Below, one piece after another: positions 1-8,190 of a DNA stretch of 64,000 bases. A model generated the notes under the pieces. That model did not search any database. It was not told where the DNA came from and saw only the letters and a list, made by a program, of their open reading frames with translations. Numbering within the stretch: the first letter of the stretch is position 1; each line of letters begins with the position of its first letter. The position numbers and the translations under genes are program-made. The stretch is from an uncultured Rubrobacteraceae bacterium. GTDB lineage: Bacteria; Actinomycetota; Rubrobacteria; Rubrobacterales; Rubrobacteraceae. Location of the stretch: positions 1-64,000 of the forward strand of contig CADCVF010000036.1 of the NCBI GenBank assembly GCA_902806095.1, given 5' to 3'.

Positions 1-197
1 AAGACCCGCGCCTCGAACACTCCTACCGGCTCCTCGGCTGGCGCATACTCGCCGCGACGGGCGGTACAGGTCTCACGGGACGCATAGCAGATCTGGCACG
101 CGAAGCGGACAGCCTCGAAGAATACGAGGCAGCGCGCGAGAGGGAGCTTGGCCCTGTGCTCGACGGCCTGGAGCGTGGCGAGAACCGGGATCCATGA
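1..197 (+). CDS. C-terminal end of an unknown protein (5' truncated by window edge)
   Basis: An open frame (codons beginning at base 3) runs from the window edge to a TGA at 195-197 and gives about 64 residues. The tail is hydrophilic and helical-looking, rich in Arg, Glu and Leu, with a run of acidic residues near EADSLEEYE. No family is recognisable from this fragment, and no competing frame is open over the whole stretch with a sensible composition. The following 160 bases before the CPBP gene hold no gene that I can support. Confidence 0.5.
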   Translation, partial: DPRLEHSYRLLGWRILAATGGTGLTGRIADLAREADSLEEYEAARERELGPVLDGLERGENRDP

Positions 198-362
198 CCT
201 AACTTGTTATCAAACTGTTACCTTAGGGTAGCGGTACTGTAACTTCGGTGCTCCATTCTTCCAGGCACTGGGCTCTTTCCCCCTTCCTGGCCCAGAAGAG
301 CAGCCCGGGCCGCGGATCATGCGCGGTCCGGTATTTTGTATGTGTTAACCTCTGGGAGCCCT

Positions 363-1373
363 ATGGAGTATCTTCTCAGTTCGCTCGCGCTAACGGTCTT
401 CGTCGGGATTCTCGCGCTCCTCGCACAGTGGTCGAGAAAGAGCCGGAGGGCCGATATTTCGCTCTTGATCGTGCTGGTGTTCGCATCGCTCTTGCTCCTC
501 GCTACTGGTGCGCTACTCGTCGCCCTGTGGTTCTCGGGCCAGATGCCGTCCGAAGTCTACCCGCAGGAGTTGTTGGCGGTAACGGGGGCTCCCGTGGCGA
601 TGGCGGGCTTGGTCGGGCTGGCGCTCTGCGTCCCCACGGTGCGTAAGATCGTGGGCGGCAGGCCTAACGGAGAGTTCTGGACGGACCCACCGATCTTTCT
701 CGCCCTCTGGTTGTTCGTCACCGTGGTGCTGGCCAACAATCTGGTAGGCATCCTCGGGTTCGCGCAGTTGAATCAGGTCGGCGCCTTCTCGTTGGGGAGC
801 GGCGGCAGGATCCCGCCGGTCGCTATCCTGGCCAGCCAGTTGCCCTTCGTCGTCATCGCGCTCTTGGGTGTTGGTGCCGGCATCCGTCGCGGACCGCGCG
901 AGACGCTCGCCCGCCTCGGCTACGGCCCTATCTCCCCGATGCACATAGGTATTGTCGTGCTGTTTATCGGAGGCGCGTTCGCGCTGTCGGTGGCCGCCGA
1001 CGCCCTGTTCTCGCAGTTGCAGCCTGACCTTTACCGTAAGGTCGGTGAGGTCTCTCAGAGGCTCTTCGATCCGAAAGGTTTGGGCCTGGTCTCGGCGGTG
1101 CTCTTCGCCCTGCTAATCGGGGTCGGTGCCGGACTGGGAGAGGAGACGCTCTTCCGCGGTGCCGTGCAGCCGGTCTTGGGGATACCGGTAACTTCCCTCC
1201 TTTTCGCCTCAATGCACGTTCAGTACGGTCCATCGCTGCTGCTCGGCTACATCTTCGTGCTCTCCATCGGCCTCGGACTCCTCCGCCGCTACGTCAACAC
1301 CACGGCGAGCTTCCTGGCGCATGCTGGCTACAACACACTCGGCATCCTGGCCGTCTACTTCTTCGGCATGTAG
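363..1373 (+). CDS. CPBP family intramembrane metalloprotease
   Basis: Polytopic membrane protein of about 336 residues with an Abi/CAAX-protease (CPBP) core in its C-terminal third. The diagnostic motif GLGEETLFRG (EExxxR) is followed by a His in FASMHVQYG and by HAGYNT near the C-terminus, which supply the metal-binding and catalytic residues of this family. The family cleaves prenylated or other membrane substrates; the substrate here is unknown. I prefer the ATG at 363, which has a GGGAG five to six bases upstream, over the in-frame TTG at 336. It converges at a 16-nt gap with the acetyltransferase gene. A second CPBP gene lies at 11.7-12.3 kb. Confidence 0.85.
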   Translation: MEYLLSSLALTVFVGILALLAQWSRKSRRADISLLIVLVFASLLLLATGALLVALWFSGQMPSEVYPQELLAVTGAPVAMAGLVGLALCVPTVRKIVGGRPNGEFWTDPPIFLALWLFVTVVLANNLVGILGFAQLNQVGAFSLGSGGRIPPVAILASQLPFVVIALLGVGAGIRRGPRETLARLGYGPISPMHIGIVVLFIGGAFALSVAADALFSQLQPDLYRKVGEVSQRLFDPKGLGLVSAVLFALLIGVGAGLGEETLFRGAVQPVLGIPVTSLLFASMHVQYGPSLLLGYIFVLSIGLGLLRRYVNTTASFLAHAGYNTLGILAVYFFGM

Positions 1374-1389
1374 AGAACGGCGGCTGACC

Positions 1390-1881
1390 CTACGCTCCAC
1401 GCCTCATCAGCAGCCATTCCTTTTCGACGCCCAGCGTAGTGGCAGCGCCGAACTTCTCTACGGTCTCGAAGCCGGCCCTCTCGTATACACGGATAGCGCG
1501 GCGGTTGAAGGCCGCGACGGTCAGGCGGAACGCCGGTGGCGAGTAGTTTTCCTGTGCGAACCGGAGGCCGGCGCGCAGAAACTCCGCTCCAAGGCCCCCT
1601 CCCGTGAGATCCGGCCTCATTCCGAGCCCCACATCGAGCACACACTCGCGCTCGTAGAGTCCTAGTCGCCTTCCCGCCGCAACCCGCGCATCATCGCCAA
1701 AGCAGAAATATCCCACCAGATCTCCGCGTTCGTCGTAGACGGAGTGGTAGGAGAAGCGTGGTTGCAGGAGCGCGTCGACAGAGGTGGGATCCCCATCGTA
1801 GATCGAGTAGGGTTCTTCGTAGCGCCAGCGCGAGATCGCCCGAGCGTCGGTGGGCGTGATCGGCTTCAAGGTGAAGCGCAT
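1390..1881 (-). CDS. GNAT family N-acetyltransferase
   Basis: A 163-residue single-domain GNAT acetyltransferase that uses acetyl-CoA on an unknown amine. The acetyl-CoA pyrophosphate-binding loop is visible as RPDLTGGGLGAEFL around residues 90-105, followed by the usual FRLTVAAFNRRAIRVYERAGFE stretch (split here: FRLTVAAFNRRA, then IRVYERAGFE). The N-terminus (LKPITPTDARAISRW) is that of RimI/RimJ-like enzymes. It starts 18 nt after the stop of the XRE regulator gene on the same strand, so it probably belongs to an nfo-XRE-GNAT transcript. Substrate cannot be told from sequence. Confidence 0.85.
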   Translation of the reverse strand: MRFTLKPITPTDARAISRWRYEEPYSIYDGDPTSVDALLQPRFSYHSVYDERGDLVGYFCFGDDARVAAGRRLGLYERECVLDVGLGMRPDLTGGGLGAEFLRAGLRFAQENYSPPAFRLTVAAFNRRAIRVYERAGFETVEKFGAATTLGVEKEWLLMRRGA

Positions 1882-1899
1882 CGTCGGCTTCTTGAGAGT

Positions 1900-2199
1900 C
1901 TAGGCCGCCAGTGAGTCGGTGACGGGGACGACCGGCGCGGGCTCGAGCGCCGAGGCGATCCGGACGAGCAACTCGCTGACTTCGACATCCAATCCACTGG
2001 CGATACTCTCCAGTACCCTCGAGGAGGGGTCCTTCTCGCCGCGTTCTATCTCCGCGAGGTATGAGACCGAGACGTGCGCGCCTTCGGCGACCTGCTTTAA
2101 CGTTAGCCCCCGCTCGTTGCGTTCCGCCCGCAGGGTCTCGCCGATGGTCGAGAGAAGGTCTCCTGCATGCCGCTCCGGACTTATCTCCAAAGTCTTCAC
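1900..2199 (-). CDS. XRE-family helix-turn-helix regulator
   Basis: A 99-residue protein with one helix-turn-helix domain of the Cro/XRE type: LRAERNERGLTLKQVAEGAH then VSVSYLAEIERGEKDPSS, around residues 22-62. No ligand domain follows, so it acts as a small DNA-binding repressor or activator. The GTG start lies only 6 nt after a TAGAAT hexamer, consistent with a leaderless transcript. That hexamer contains the stop codon of nfo, so the gene can be read both from nfo and from its own promoter. Its target is unknown; the adjacent acetyltransferase is the natural candidate. Confidence 0.85.
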   Translation of the reverse strand: MKTLEISPERHAGDLLSTIGETLRAERNERGLTLKQVAEGAHVSVSYLAEIERGEKDPSSRVLESIASGLDVEVSELLVRIASALEPAPVVPVTDSLAA

Positions 2200-2205
2200 G
2201 CCTAG

Positions 2206-2211
2206 ATTCTA
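2206..2211 (-). promoter_or_regulatory. -10 box of leaderless XRE gene
   Basis: TAGAAT on the minus strand, 6 nt before the GTG at 2199. Its first three bases are the nfo stop codon. Confidence 0.5.
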
Positions 2212-3087
2212 TCTTCCAACCTGCGCTTTGCGCAACCCACCCGCCAACTTCTTGACCAGAAGCACCTCTTCGAAGTCAGCCTCAGGGGTCCCGTACGGCG
2301 TCTCCATGACCACGGGAACTCCCGGCAGACCGCCGAAAAACTCTGGCCAGGAGTCGAGGGGTATACACCCCTCCCCCACCTTGCGATGCCCGTCGCGGTG
2401 GCTCCCGAGTTCGTTCTTCGCATCGTTGAGGTGAACCAGCGCGACCGCCTCTCCGAGGGCGTCCAAGAGATGCTTGGCGACCATTCTCCCTCCGTCCTCC
2501 GCCGACAGGTCGTAGCCGGCCACGAAAGCGTGGGCCGTGTCCACGCAGACCCTCACCCCGCCGCGCCGCGCGACCTCCCCAAGATCCTCGACCGTCGAGC
2601 AGAGCTGGGTACCGGCCCCGACAGAGTTTTCGACCACAGGTTCGGCCACGGCTCCCGCGGCTCCGTCGAGTCCGGCAGCCCGCTCCCTAGCGCGCTCCAG
2701 TCCTTCCACGAGCCGCTTCATGCCCTTCTCCTCGCCGTCTCCCCCGTGGCTGCCCGCATGCACCACGACCAGGTCGACCCCGAGCGCGCCTGCGGCGGCC
2801 AGCTCGCGGGCCAGGGCGAGCACCGAGAGATCCCGCTGCTCCTCGCTCGTGGAGGCAAGGTTTATAAGATACTTCGCGTGTGCGACGACCGGCGAGATGT
2901 CCAGTTCACGGCTTCCCTCGACGAAGGTATCGGCGTCCTGGCGTCCTCTGGGGTCAGCCCAGGCTTGCGGGTTGGAGACGAAAATCTGGATAGTCTCGCA
3001 CCCGAGCTCGCGCGCGGTCCCAAGGGTCCTGGCGAGCCCACCCGAGGTCGGAAGGTGCCGTCCTATTCTGTTCGTCCTCTCTGGCAT
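2209..3087 (-). CDS. nfo: Endonuclease IV (deoxyribonuclease IV, AP endonuclease)
   Basis: A 292-residue AP endonuclease of the Nfo/AP_endonuc_2 TIM-barrel family that incises DNA 5' to abasic sites in base excision repair. Visible motifs include RIGRHLPTSGGL at the N-terminus, ETIQIFVSNPQAW, VVAHAKYLINLAS with its metal-ligand His, VVVHAGSH, VENSVGAG, CVDTAHAFVAGYD, VHLNDAKNELGSHRDGH and the C-terminal VVMETPYG. The metal ligands expected in the family (His, Glu, Asp) are all present in these segments. I start at the ATG at 3087, 7 nt after a TAGAAT box; the open frame continues upstream to 3216 but that extension looks non-coding. It is divergent from the unknown gene at 3176. Confidence 0.92.
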   Translation of the reverse strand: MPERTNRIGRHLPTSGGLARTLGTARELGCETIQIFVSNPQAWADPRGRQDADTFVEGSRELDISPVVAHAKYLINLASTSEEQRDLSVLALARELAAAGALGVDLVVVHAGSHGGDGEEKGMKRLVEGLERARERAAGLDGAAGAVAEPVVENSVGAGTQLCSTVEDLGEVARRGGVRVCVDTAHAFVAGYDLSAEDGGRMVAKHLLDALGEAVALVHLNDAKNELGSHRDGHRKVGEGCIPLDSWPEFFGGLPGVPVVMETPYGTPEADFEEVLLVKKLAGGLRKAQVGR

Positions 3088-3094
3088 GGCGGGG

Positions 3095-3100
3095 ATTCTA
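3095..3100 (-). promoter_or_regulatory. -10 box of leaderless nfo
   Basis: TAGAAT on the minus strand ending 7 nt before the nfo ATG. There is no room for a ribosome binding site between a start point 6-8 nt downstream and the ATG. Confidence 0.5.
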
Positions 3101-3130
3101 CCGGCCTGCGGCGGCCCTCGCCAGGAGAGA

Positions 3131-3136
3131 TATAAT
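3131..3136 (+). promoter_or_regulatory. -10 box upstream of unknown gene at 3176
   Basis: Perfect TATAAT 39 nt before the ATG at 3176. A GGAAGGAG-type Shine-Dalgarno (GATCGGAAGGAGCC) lies between. No good -35 is visible at the normal spacing. Confidence 0.5.
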
Positions 3137-3175
3137 CTCGTGAGACCATCGAGATGATCGGAAGGAGCCAACCGC

Positions 3176-3622
3176 ATGGCGGTCGAAGGCAAGGTAGCGA
3201 AGATTCTGGGAAACAACGAGATCGTTATAAACCGCGGAAGAGGAGAGGGCGTCCGTCAGGGCATGCTCTTCGAGGTCTTCGCCCCCGAGGGCGAGGAGGT
3301 CTGGGACCCTGATACGGGCGAGACGCTCGGCACCGTGGAGGACGTAAAGGCGAAGGCCGAGGTTACGGAGGTCAAGGACAGGCTCGCCGTTGCCCGTCTA
3401 CAGAACGTGCAGGATACGCCGTTCGGGGCCGTCAACATCGGGGAGATGCAGGAGAACCTACAGCGTATGTTCGGGCAGATGTTCGGCGAAGGCGTCCAGA
3501 TCCGCGGCTTCGGCGCTACCTCGGGCGACGACCCCGACCTCGAGTCAATGCTCGGCGGCCCCCTGCAGGACCTCTCACAGGTGCAGGTCGGGGACGCCGT
3601 GCGCGAGATCAAACGCCGCTAG
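3176..3622 (+). CDS. Conserved protein of unknown function (possible FlgT C-terminal-like beta domain)
   Basis: A 148-residue soluble protein with no signal peptide. The first 75 residues are beta-rich: KVAKILGNNEIVINRGRGEG, then VRQGMLFEVF and VWDPDTGETLG. This pattern (a repeated short barrel with GxxxGVxxG and a DPDTGExLG turn) resembles the small domain at the C-terminus of flagellar FlgT and similar stand-alone actinobacterial proteins, but that is a weak resemblance. The second half is acidic and Met/Gln rich around the GEMQENLQRMFGQMFGEG stretch. It has a strong Shine-Dalgarno and a TATAAT promoter and precedes the rhomboid gene by 21 nt, so the two are probably co-transcribed. Function unknown. 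Confidence 0.7.
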   Translation: MAVEGKVAKILGNNEIVINRGRGEGVRQGMLFEVFAPEGEEVWDPDTGETLGTVEDVKAKAEVTEVKDRLAVARLQNVQDTPFGAVNIGEMQENLQRMFGQMFGEGVQIRGFGATSGDDPDLESMLGGPLQDLSQVQVGDAVREIKRR

Positions 3623-3643
3623 ACTCAACGTAAGTACCCGGCA

Positions 3644-4333
3644 TTGAACGAGCTCTCCCGCCTACCGGTGACGTTCGGCCTCATAGCCACCTGTGTGGCC
3701 GTGTACGTCGCTGTCGCGCTCGCGGGTCAGGACTACGGTTACCCGCTGAACGTCGGGCTGGTGACACAGCCCCCCGAAGTGCTCGCGCAGGGCGCCCTCG
3801 TGCCCGCCGCCGTCGCCGACGGCGGAGTTTGGCTCTTGCTGTCGAGCATGTTCTTGCACTCGGGGTTCATCCACCTGGCGCTGAACATGCTCTCTCTGTA
3901 CTTCCTCGGCTCGTTCGTAGAGCAGGCGTTCGGGCAAAGCCGTTTTCTCGCGCTCTACCTGGCCAGTGGGCTCGCCGGGGGCCTCGCCTACCTCTACTTC
4001 GGCGCCTTCGACAGGCCCGCCGTAGGAGCTTCTGGCGCGATCTTCGGTCTCCTCGGAGGCGTGCTCGGTTACTCTGTGCGCCGCGGCACCTTCTCCTGGC
4101 AGAATCCCCTGATCCGCCAGCTCCTGATCCTGACCGCCCTGAACCTCTACTTCGGATTCTCCGTCCCCAATATCAGCAACACGGCGCATATCGGCGGTCT
4201 CGTGGGCGGAGCCGCCTTCGGATGGCTCACGGCGCCCACCGTCTACTCCAGCAAGACACTCCGTGCGGCGACACCGACCGTCATCCTGTTCGGCGCGGAA
4301 CTGATCCTGCTCGCCCTGTGGCTGCTCTTATAG
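3644..4333 (+). CDS. Rhomboid family intramembrane serine protease
   Basis: A 229-residue membrane protein with about six transmembrane segments. Rhomboid signatures are clear: HSGFIHLALNMLSLYFLG (HxxxN) around residues 73-90, the catalytic serine in VGASGAIFGLLGG near residue 130, and the catalytic histidine in ISNTAHIGGLVGGAAFGW near residue 182. It cleaves transmembrane substrates within the membrane; its substrate is unknown. The start is a TTG at 3644, 21 nt after the preceding gene. The stop codon TAG runs directly into the first base of a dispersed inverted-repeat element. Confidence 0.92.
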   Translation: MNELSRLPVTFGLIATCVAVYVAVALAGQDYGYPLNVGLVTQPPEVLAQGALVPAAVADGGVWLLLSSMFLHSGFIHLALNMLSLYFLGSFVEQAFGQSRFLALYLASGLAGGLAYLYFGAFDRPAVGASGAIFGLLGGVLGYSVRRGTFSWQNPLIRQLLILTALNLYFGFSVPNISNTAHIGGLVGGAAFGWLTAPTVYSSKTLRAATPTVILFGAELILLALWLLL

Positions 4334-4499
4334 CATTTCAGCACGCTCAGGCCTTCAGCCCGGCGGCTCCGCCGCCTTGTCAGCAGGTCAGCCAGGGCTC
4401 ACAAGCGCGATAGTTGACTAACTGAAGTGCTGACAAGTCGCCTGGACCAGGCGACGTGCTGACAAGCCTGCGAAGCAGGCGTGGTGACTAGCTGAATTG
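4331..4499. repeat. Modular TCAGC-family inverted-repeat element, copy 1 (convergent junction)
   Basis: The element starts at the rhomboid stop (TAG followed by CATTTCAGCACGCTC) and ends inside the C-terminal codons of the ZIP gene, which terminates in QFS-stop encoded by the repeat arm. Within it are several half-sites (CTGAAGTGCTGACAAG, CGTGCTGACAAG, TCAGC units). There are three unrelated GC hairpins: CGGCGGCTCCGCCG, GTCGCCTGGACCAGGCGAC and GCCTGCGAAGCAGGC. Likely a bidirectional transcription end or a mobile palindrome; see findings. Confidence 0.75.
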
Positions 4500-5225
4500 C
4501 TTAAGTGCTATCAGCCCGGCGGCCGTGAGGACGAGCGTGGCCACGAACATGATGCCGGCCAACCTGTTCGTATCCTCGGCCTGGGCCTCGGGGAGCAGGT
4601 GTGCGGCGCCGATGTATGCGAGCACCCCGCCTGCGACACCGGTCAATAGACCGAGATTGACTTCTCCTGGCGCGGGGAAGGCCACGGTCAACGCCGCTGC
4701 GGCGGGTATCGCCAGCCCGAGCAAGATTGCGGTCCTTATGACCCTTGCCCTTCCGGCCTGCGCAGCAAGCAGGACAGCGGCGAGGGAGATCCCAACGGGT
4801 ATCTGGTGAACGAGAACCCCGAGCCCTACGAGCCAGGAGGTGACGGCGCCAGCCTTGGCCCCGACGCCTAGAACGAAGCCGTCGGCGAGGTTGTGGATGG
4901 CTAGCCCGAGTACGAAAGGCCCGAGCGCGTGTTTGTGGACGTGCTCGTCGGGCAGGTGGTGCGTGTGGGCCCTGGTGAACACCTCGGTCATGAACAAGAG
5001 GGCGAACCCTCCAACGAACCCGGCGACCGCGGCCTCTCCACCGAGCTCGAGACCCTCGGGGAAGAGGTCGACGAACGCGAGCGCGAGCAGTATCCCCGCG
5101 GCGAAGGCGGCGGCGTAAGACCGGCCCCTGCCTCCTAACTCTCCACCGAGTAGAGCGAGAAGGCTCGCCGCCGAAAAGCCCCCTGCGGCCAGCGAAGCCA
5201 TCAGGATCGCGTTCACAGCCGCCAC
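4488..5225 (-). CDS. ZIP family divalent metal transporter
   Basis: A 245-residue membrane protein with about eight transmembrane helices and the ZIP-family transport helices IV and V: AIHNLADGFVLGVGA (HNxxDG) and LGVLVHQIPVGISLA (HQxPxG), which hold the metal-binding His, Asn, Asp and Glu/Gln residues. Before them a His-rich loop (THHLPDEHVHKHA) sits at the place of the variable metal-sensing loop. It moves Zn or similar divalent cations into the cytoplasm. GTG start at 5225. Its last three residues and stop are written by the adjoining repeat element. Confidence 0.9.
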   Translation of the reverse strand: MAAVNAILMASLAAGGFSAASLLALLGGELGGRGRSYAAAFAAGILLALAFVDLFPEGLELGGEAAVAGFVGGFALLFMTEVFTRAHTHHLPDEHVHKHALGPFVLGLAIHNLADGFVLGVGAKAGAVTSWLVGLGVLVHQIPVGISLAAVLLAAQAGRARVIRTAILLGLAIPAAAALTVAFPAPGEVNLGLLTGVAGGVLAYIGAAHLLPEAQAEDTNRLAGIMFVATLVLTAAGLIALKQFS

Positions 5226-5383
5226 CCGCCATCCGCCGTGGCACCGTGCAAAACTACCTTACGCCCTTCTACCTGCAGTCGGAGCACGTCCCGCAAACCT
5301 CCAGGCTGTGCGCACGCACATCTGCAAGATAGCAGGGGGATTCTTGCGCGTCAAAGCAGCCCGGTTGGGAGATTGCGGGTCGG

Positions 5384-5413
5384 CTGTCAAGTTCTGCGAA
5401 ATCTTTGTAAACT
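5384..5413 (+). promoter_or_regulatory. Predicted promoter of the membrane sulfatase gene
   Basis: CTGTCA, an 18-nt spacer, then TAAACT at 5408-5413, which is 11 nt before the GTG at 5425. This favours the shorter protein and a very short leader. Confidence 0.4.
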
Positions 5414-5424
5414 CTCTCGAACTC

Positions 5425-7359
5425 GTGGCTTCCGGAAATCACAAGCGGCTGGCGCTATTTGCCCGCTTCCGCTCCATTCTGAGCGGTCGCGATTGGGTCT
5501 ACCTTTCCGGTTTGCTGGTTCCTCTGGTCGTCTACAATCTGGTGCTGAAGGGAATCCGGATAGACTCTCAAGAAGAACTTCCAGGGGGGTTCGCCGCCTT
5601 CGCCTTGATCCGTTCGGACCTGCTCTTCAACCTCGGATACGTGTTCCTCTGGGTCGGGCTATTCGCCCTAACTCGGCAGAGTCGTCTGCGCTGGCCTGCG
5701 GTAGTCCTCTTTCATACGGTCACGATACTCGTCATTGCGACGACGACCTCGGCCCACGGATACTTTCAGGAGACCGGCTCGACGCTCAGCCTCAACGTCA
5801 TCACGTACTCCCTCACCTCGCTGGGAGAGATCACAGACGTAATCGGCAGCGTGACGTCGCTGGCTATCTGGGCCTGGGTGCTGGTCATCCTCGGCTACAT
5901 AGTGTTTGGTCCCTGGATAATGACGACGCTCGTTTGTGGAAAGCATGGGGAGCCCGGGTCCTCCGGTTCTCCGTCCACCTCCAGGCTGTTCGCCCTCGGT
6001 GCATTCACTACGTCGTTAGGATTCATTTTTCTCTCGCTGCCGGTCGGCGCCGGGGTAGCCGGCAAATCATTCTCCAGGGACGCCGTCGTCAACATCGTCA
6101 TGTCAGAGGTGGAGCACGCGCAGATCAGAGGCCTTACCGCGAACGCTACGTCGATAAAGCCTCCTGTGGATACCCGCCTGCAGGAGACCACCGAAACCGA
6201 GAAGAAGAACGTCGTCCTGATCCACCTCGAGTCGGCCAGGGCCCGCTCCATGACGCCCCATAACGAGGACCTGGACACGACACCCTACCTCGACACGCTC
6301 GCCAAGAAGAGCCTCCTGGCCGAGCGCGCATACACGATCGTCCCCCACACCTCCAAGGCCATCACCTCGATAAACTGCGGCATCGATCCGCACCTGGTGC
6401 GTGAGATCACCGAGGCCGATCCCGGCGGCGTCCCCGCCCGGTGCCTGCCCGAACTCTTGAAGGAGCACGGTTACAACTCCGTCTGGTTCTCCTCGGCGAC
6501 CGAGCACTTCGAGGACCGCAGGGAACTCGTCCAAAACTTCGGATACGACTACTTCCGGCCCGTTGAGACGATGGAGACGCTGGGCTTCCAGAAGTCCAAC
6601 TACTTCGGCTACGAGGACAATATCATGCTTCAGCCGAGCAGGGATTGGATAGAGCGACACAAAGACAAACCATTCCTTGCGACCTACCTCGGGGTCACTG
6701 GCCACCACGACTACCGGCCCATCGATCGTTACGGGTTGAAGGATTACTCCAACCTCCCCGGGCTCGACCACTACCAGAACTCGATGCGCTACCTCGACTT
6801 CTTCGTGAAGAACGTCATGGACCAGTACAAAGAGCTGGGGCTGTACGATGACACGATCTTCGTGATCTACGGCGACCACGGGGAAGGGTTCGGGGAGCAT
6901 GACCTCTTCCAGCACGACAACACCATCTACCAGGAGGGGCTCGAGGTGCCCTTCATCATCCACGAGCCTGGACGCTTCGAGGAAGGCAGACGCGTGCAGA
7001 CCCTGACGAACCAGCTCGACATACTCCCCACCCTGGTCGAGTTGCTCGGCTACGAGGTAAAGGACGGCCGTTACGCGGGGAGATCCCTCCTCGCTCCGCC
7101 GGAAGAGGACCGCACGCTGTTCTTTTCCTGCTTTGATGAGTACAGGTGCCTCGCGAGCATACAGGGGACCGAGAAGTACATCTACTTCTTCGGCAACCAG
7201 CCTGACGAGGTCTACGACCTGGCGTCAGACTCATTGGAGAAGAACAACATCGCGAACGAACAGAGCAGGAAAGAGCTAAAGCACAAGCGCCTGCAGGTGC
7301 TCGCGTGGTATTCGAAGGTCAACGCCACGTACGAAGAGCGAACCCCAGCGCAAGAGTAG
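5425..7359 (+). CDS. LTA-synthase-like membrane sulfatase / phosphoglycerol transferase
   Basis: About 644 residues: five predicted transmembrane helices in the first 270 residues, then a large extracytoplasmic alkaline-phosphatase-superfamily domain. Domain landmarks are VVLIHLESARARSM (first metal site), AYTIVPHTSKAITSINCG (Thr/Ser nucleophile region), IFVIYGDHGEGFGEHDLF (Asp-His metal site) and EVPFIIHEPG. The five-helix plus sulfatase layout is that of LtaS/OpgB-type phosphoglycerol transferases, so a role in modifying a surface glycerol-phosphate polymer or glycan is likely; the substrate is inferred. An in-frame start exists at 5308, but the promoter-like sequence at 5384-5413 points to the GTG at 5425. 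Converges with lgt at a 5-nt gap. Confidence 0.82.
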   Translation: MASGNHKRLALFARFRSILSGRDWVYLSGLLVPLVVYNLVLKGIRIDSQEELPGGFAAFALIRSDLLFNLGYVFLWVGLFALTRQSRLRWPAVVLFHTVTILVIATTTSAHGYFQETGSTLSLNVITYSLTSLGEITDVIGSVTSLAIWAWVLVILGYIVFGPWIMTTLVCGKHGEPGSSGSPSTSRLFALGAFTTSLGFIFLSLPVGAGVAGKSFSRDAVVNIVMSEVEHAQIRGLTANATSIKPPVDTRLQETTETEKKNVVLIHLESARARSMTPHNEDLDTTPYLDTLAKKSLLAERAYTIVPHTSKAITSINCGIDPHLVREITEADPGGVPARCLPELLKEHGYNSVWFSSATEHFEDRRELVQNFGYDYFRPVETMETLGFQKSNYFGYEDNIMLQPSRDWIERHKDKPFLATYLGVTGHHDYRPIDRYGLKDYSNLPGLDHYQNSMRYLDFFVKNVMDQYKELGLYDDTIFVIYGDHGEGFGEHDLFQHDNTIYQEGLEVPFIIHEPGRFEEGRRVQTLTNQLDILPTLVELLGYEVKDGRYAGRSLLAPPEEDRTLFFSCFDEYRCLASIQGTEKYIYFFGNQPDEVYDLASDSLEKNNIANEQSRKELKHKRLQVLAWYSKVNATYEERTPAQE

Positions 7360-7364
7360 CCTGC

Positions 7365-8189
7365 TCAGCGGGACTCAGGGCGTTTGCGTCTGGACCCCGA
7401 GTGCCTCAGGAGCAGGATCATCGCGAAACCGAGTGCGAGGACGCTGCTGACGAAGAGATTGCCGCGGATGGTTCCGCCGATGAGGAAAGCCGGGTCGACG
7501 CGCAGGGCCTCCACAAAGAAGCGTCCGAAGGAGTAGAGGCTCACGTAGAGCACGAAGATGTCACCGTTCTTCAGGCGTTCTGCGAAGCGGCGGGCCACCC
7601 ACAGCAGTATCAGGCACACTAGGGCGTCCCAGATCGACTCGTACAGGAATGTGGGGTGAAAGGTCGCGGCGTCTGCGTAGTCGACCGGCCTGTTCTCCGG
7701 AGCTATTCTGATAGCCCAGGGCAGATCAGATGGCCGTCCGAAGAGCTCCTGATTGAAGTAGTTGCCCCAGCGCCCTATCGCCTGGGCGAGGATTAGTCCG
7801 GGTGCGACGGCATCGGCGAACGCCCACGGGCTTATGCCCCGTACCCGGGAGAAGATCAAGAGCCCCACAAATCCTCCGACGACGCCGCCGTAGATCCCGA
7901 GTCCCCCGTTCCAGACCGCAAACACGCCGGGGAAAGGGTCGCTCGAGTAGAGCCCGTAGTCGGTGATAACGTGGTAGGCTCTTGCGCCGACAAAGCCCAG
8001 AGGCACGATATAGAACAGCGAGTCGAGGGCCAGGGTGCCGTCGTAGCCCTTGCGCTCCAGCTCCCTCCCGGAGAGCCAGGTCGCGACGATGATGCCTAGC
8101 GCTATGAACAGGCCGTAGTAGCGGAGGGCGAAAGGCCCTACCTCGAACATTACGGGGGAAGGCGGGCTCGGCAGCGAGAGAAGGTTCAC
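7365..8189 (-). CDS. lgt: Prolipoprotein diacylglyceryl transferase
   Basis: A 274-residue polytopic inner-membrane enzyme that adds diacylglycerol from phosphatidylglycerol to the lipobox cysteine of prolipoproteins. Family markers are FALRYYGLFIALGI at the N-terminus, VGFVGARAYHVITDYG, WNGGLGIYGGVVGGF, the signature AIGRWGNYFNQELFG with its essential Arg and Asn, and HPTFLYESIWD. It follows the PBP2 gene by one base on the same strand and is probably translated together with it. Lipoprotein substrates in the window include the sugar-binding protein at 24.1 kb. Confidence 0.95.
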   Translation of the reverse strand: MNLLSLPSPPSPVMFEVGPFALRYYGLFIALGIIVATWLSGRELERKGYDGTLALDSLFYIVPLGFVGARAYHVITDYGLYSSDPFPGVFAVWNGGLGIYGGVVGGFVGLLIFSRVRGISPWAFADAVAPGLILAQAIGRWGNYFNQELFGRPSDLPWAIRIAPENRPVDYADAATFHPTFLYESIWDALVCLILLWVARRFAERLKNGDIFVLYVSLYSFGRFFVEALRVDPAFLIGGTIRGNLFVSSVLALGFAMILLLRHSGSRRKRPESR

Positions 8190-8190
8190 G

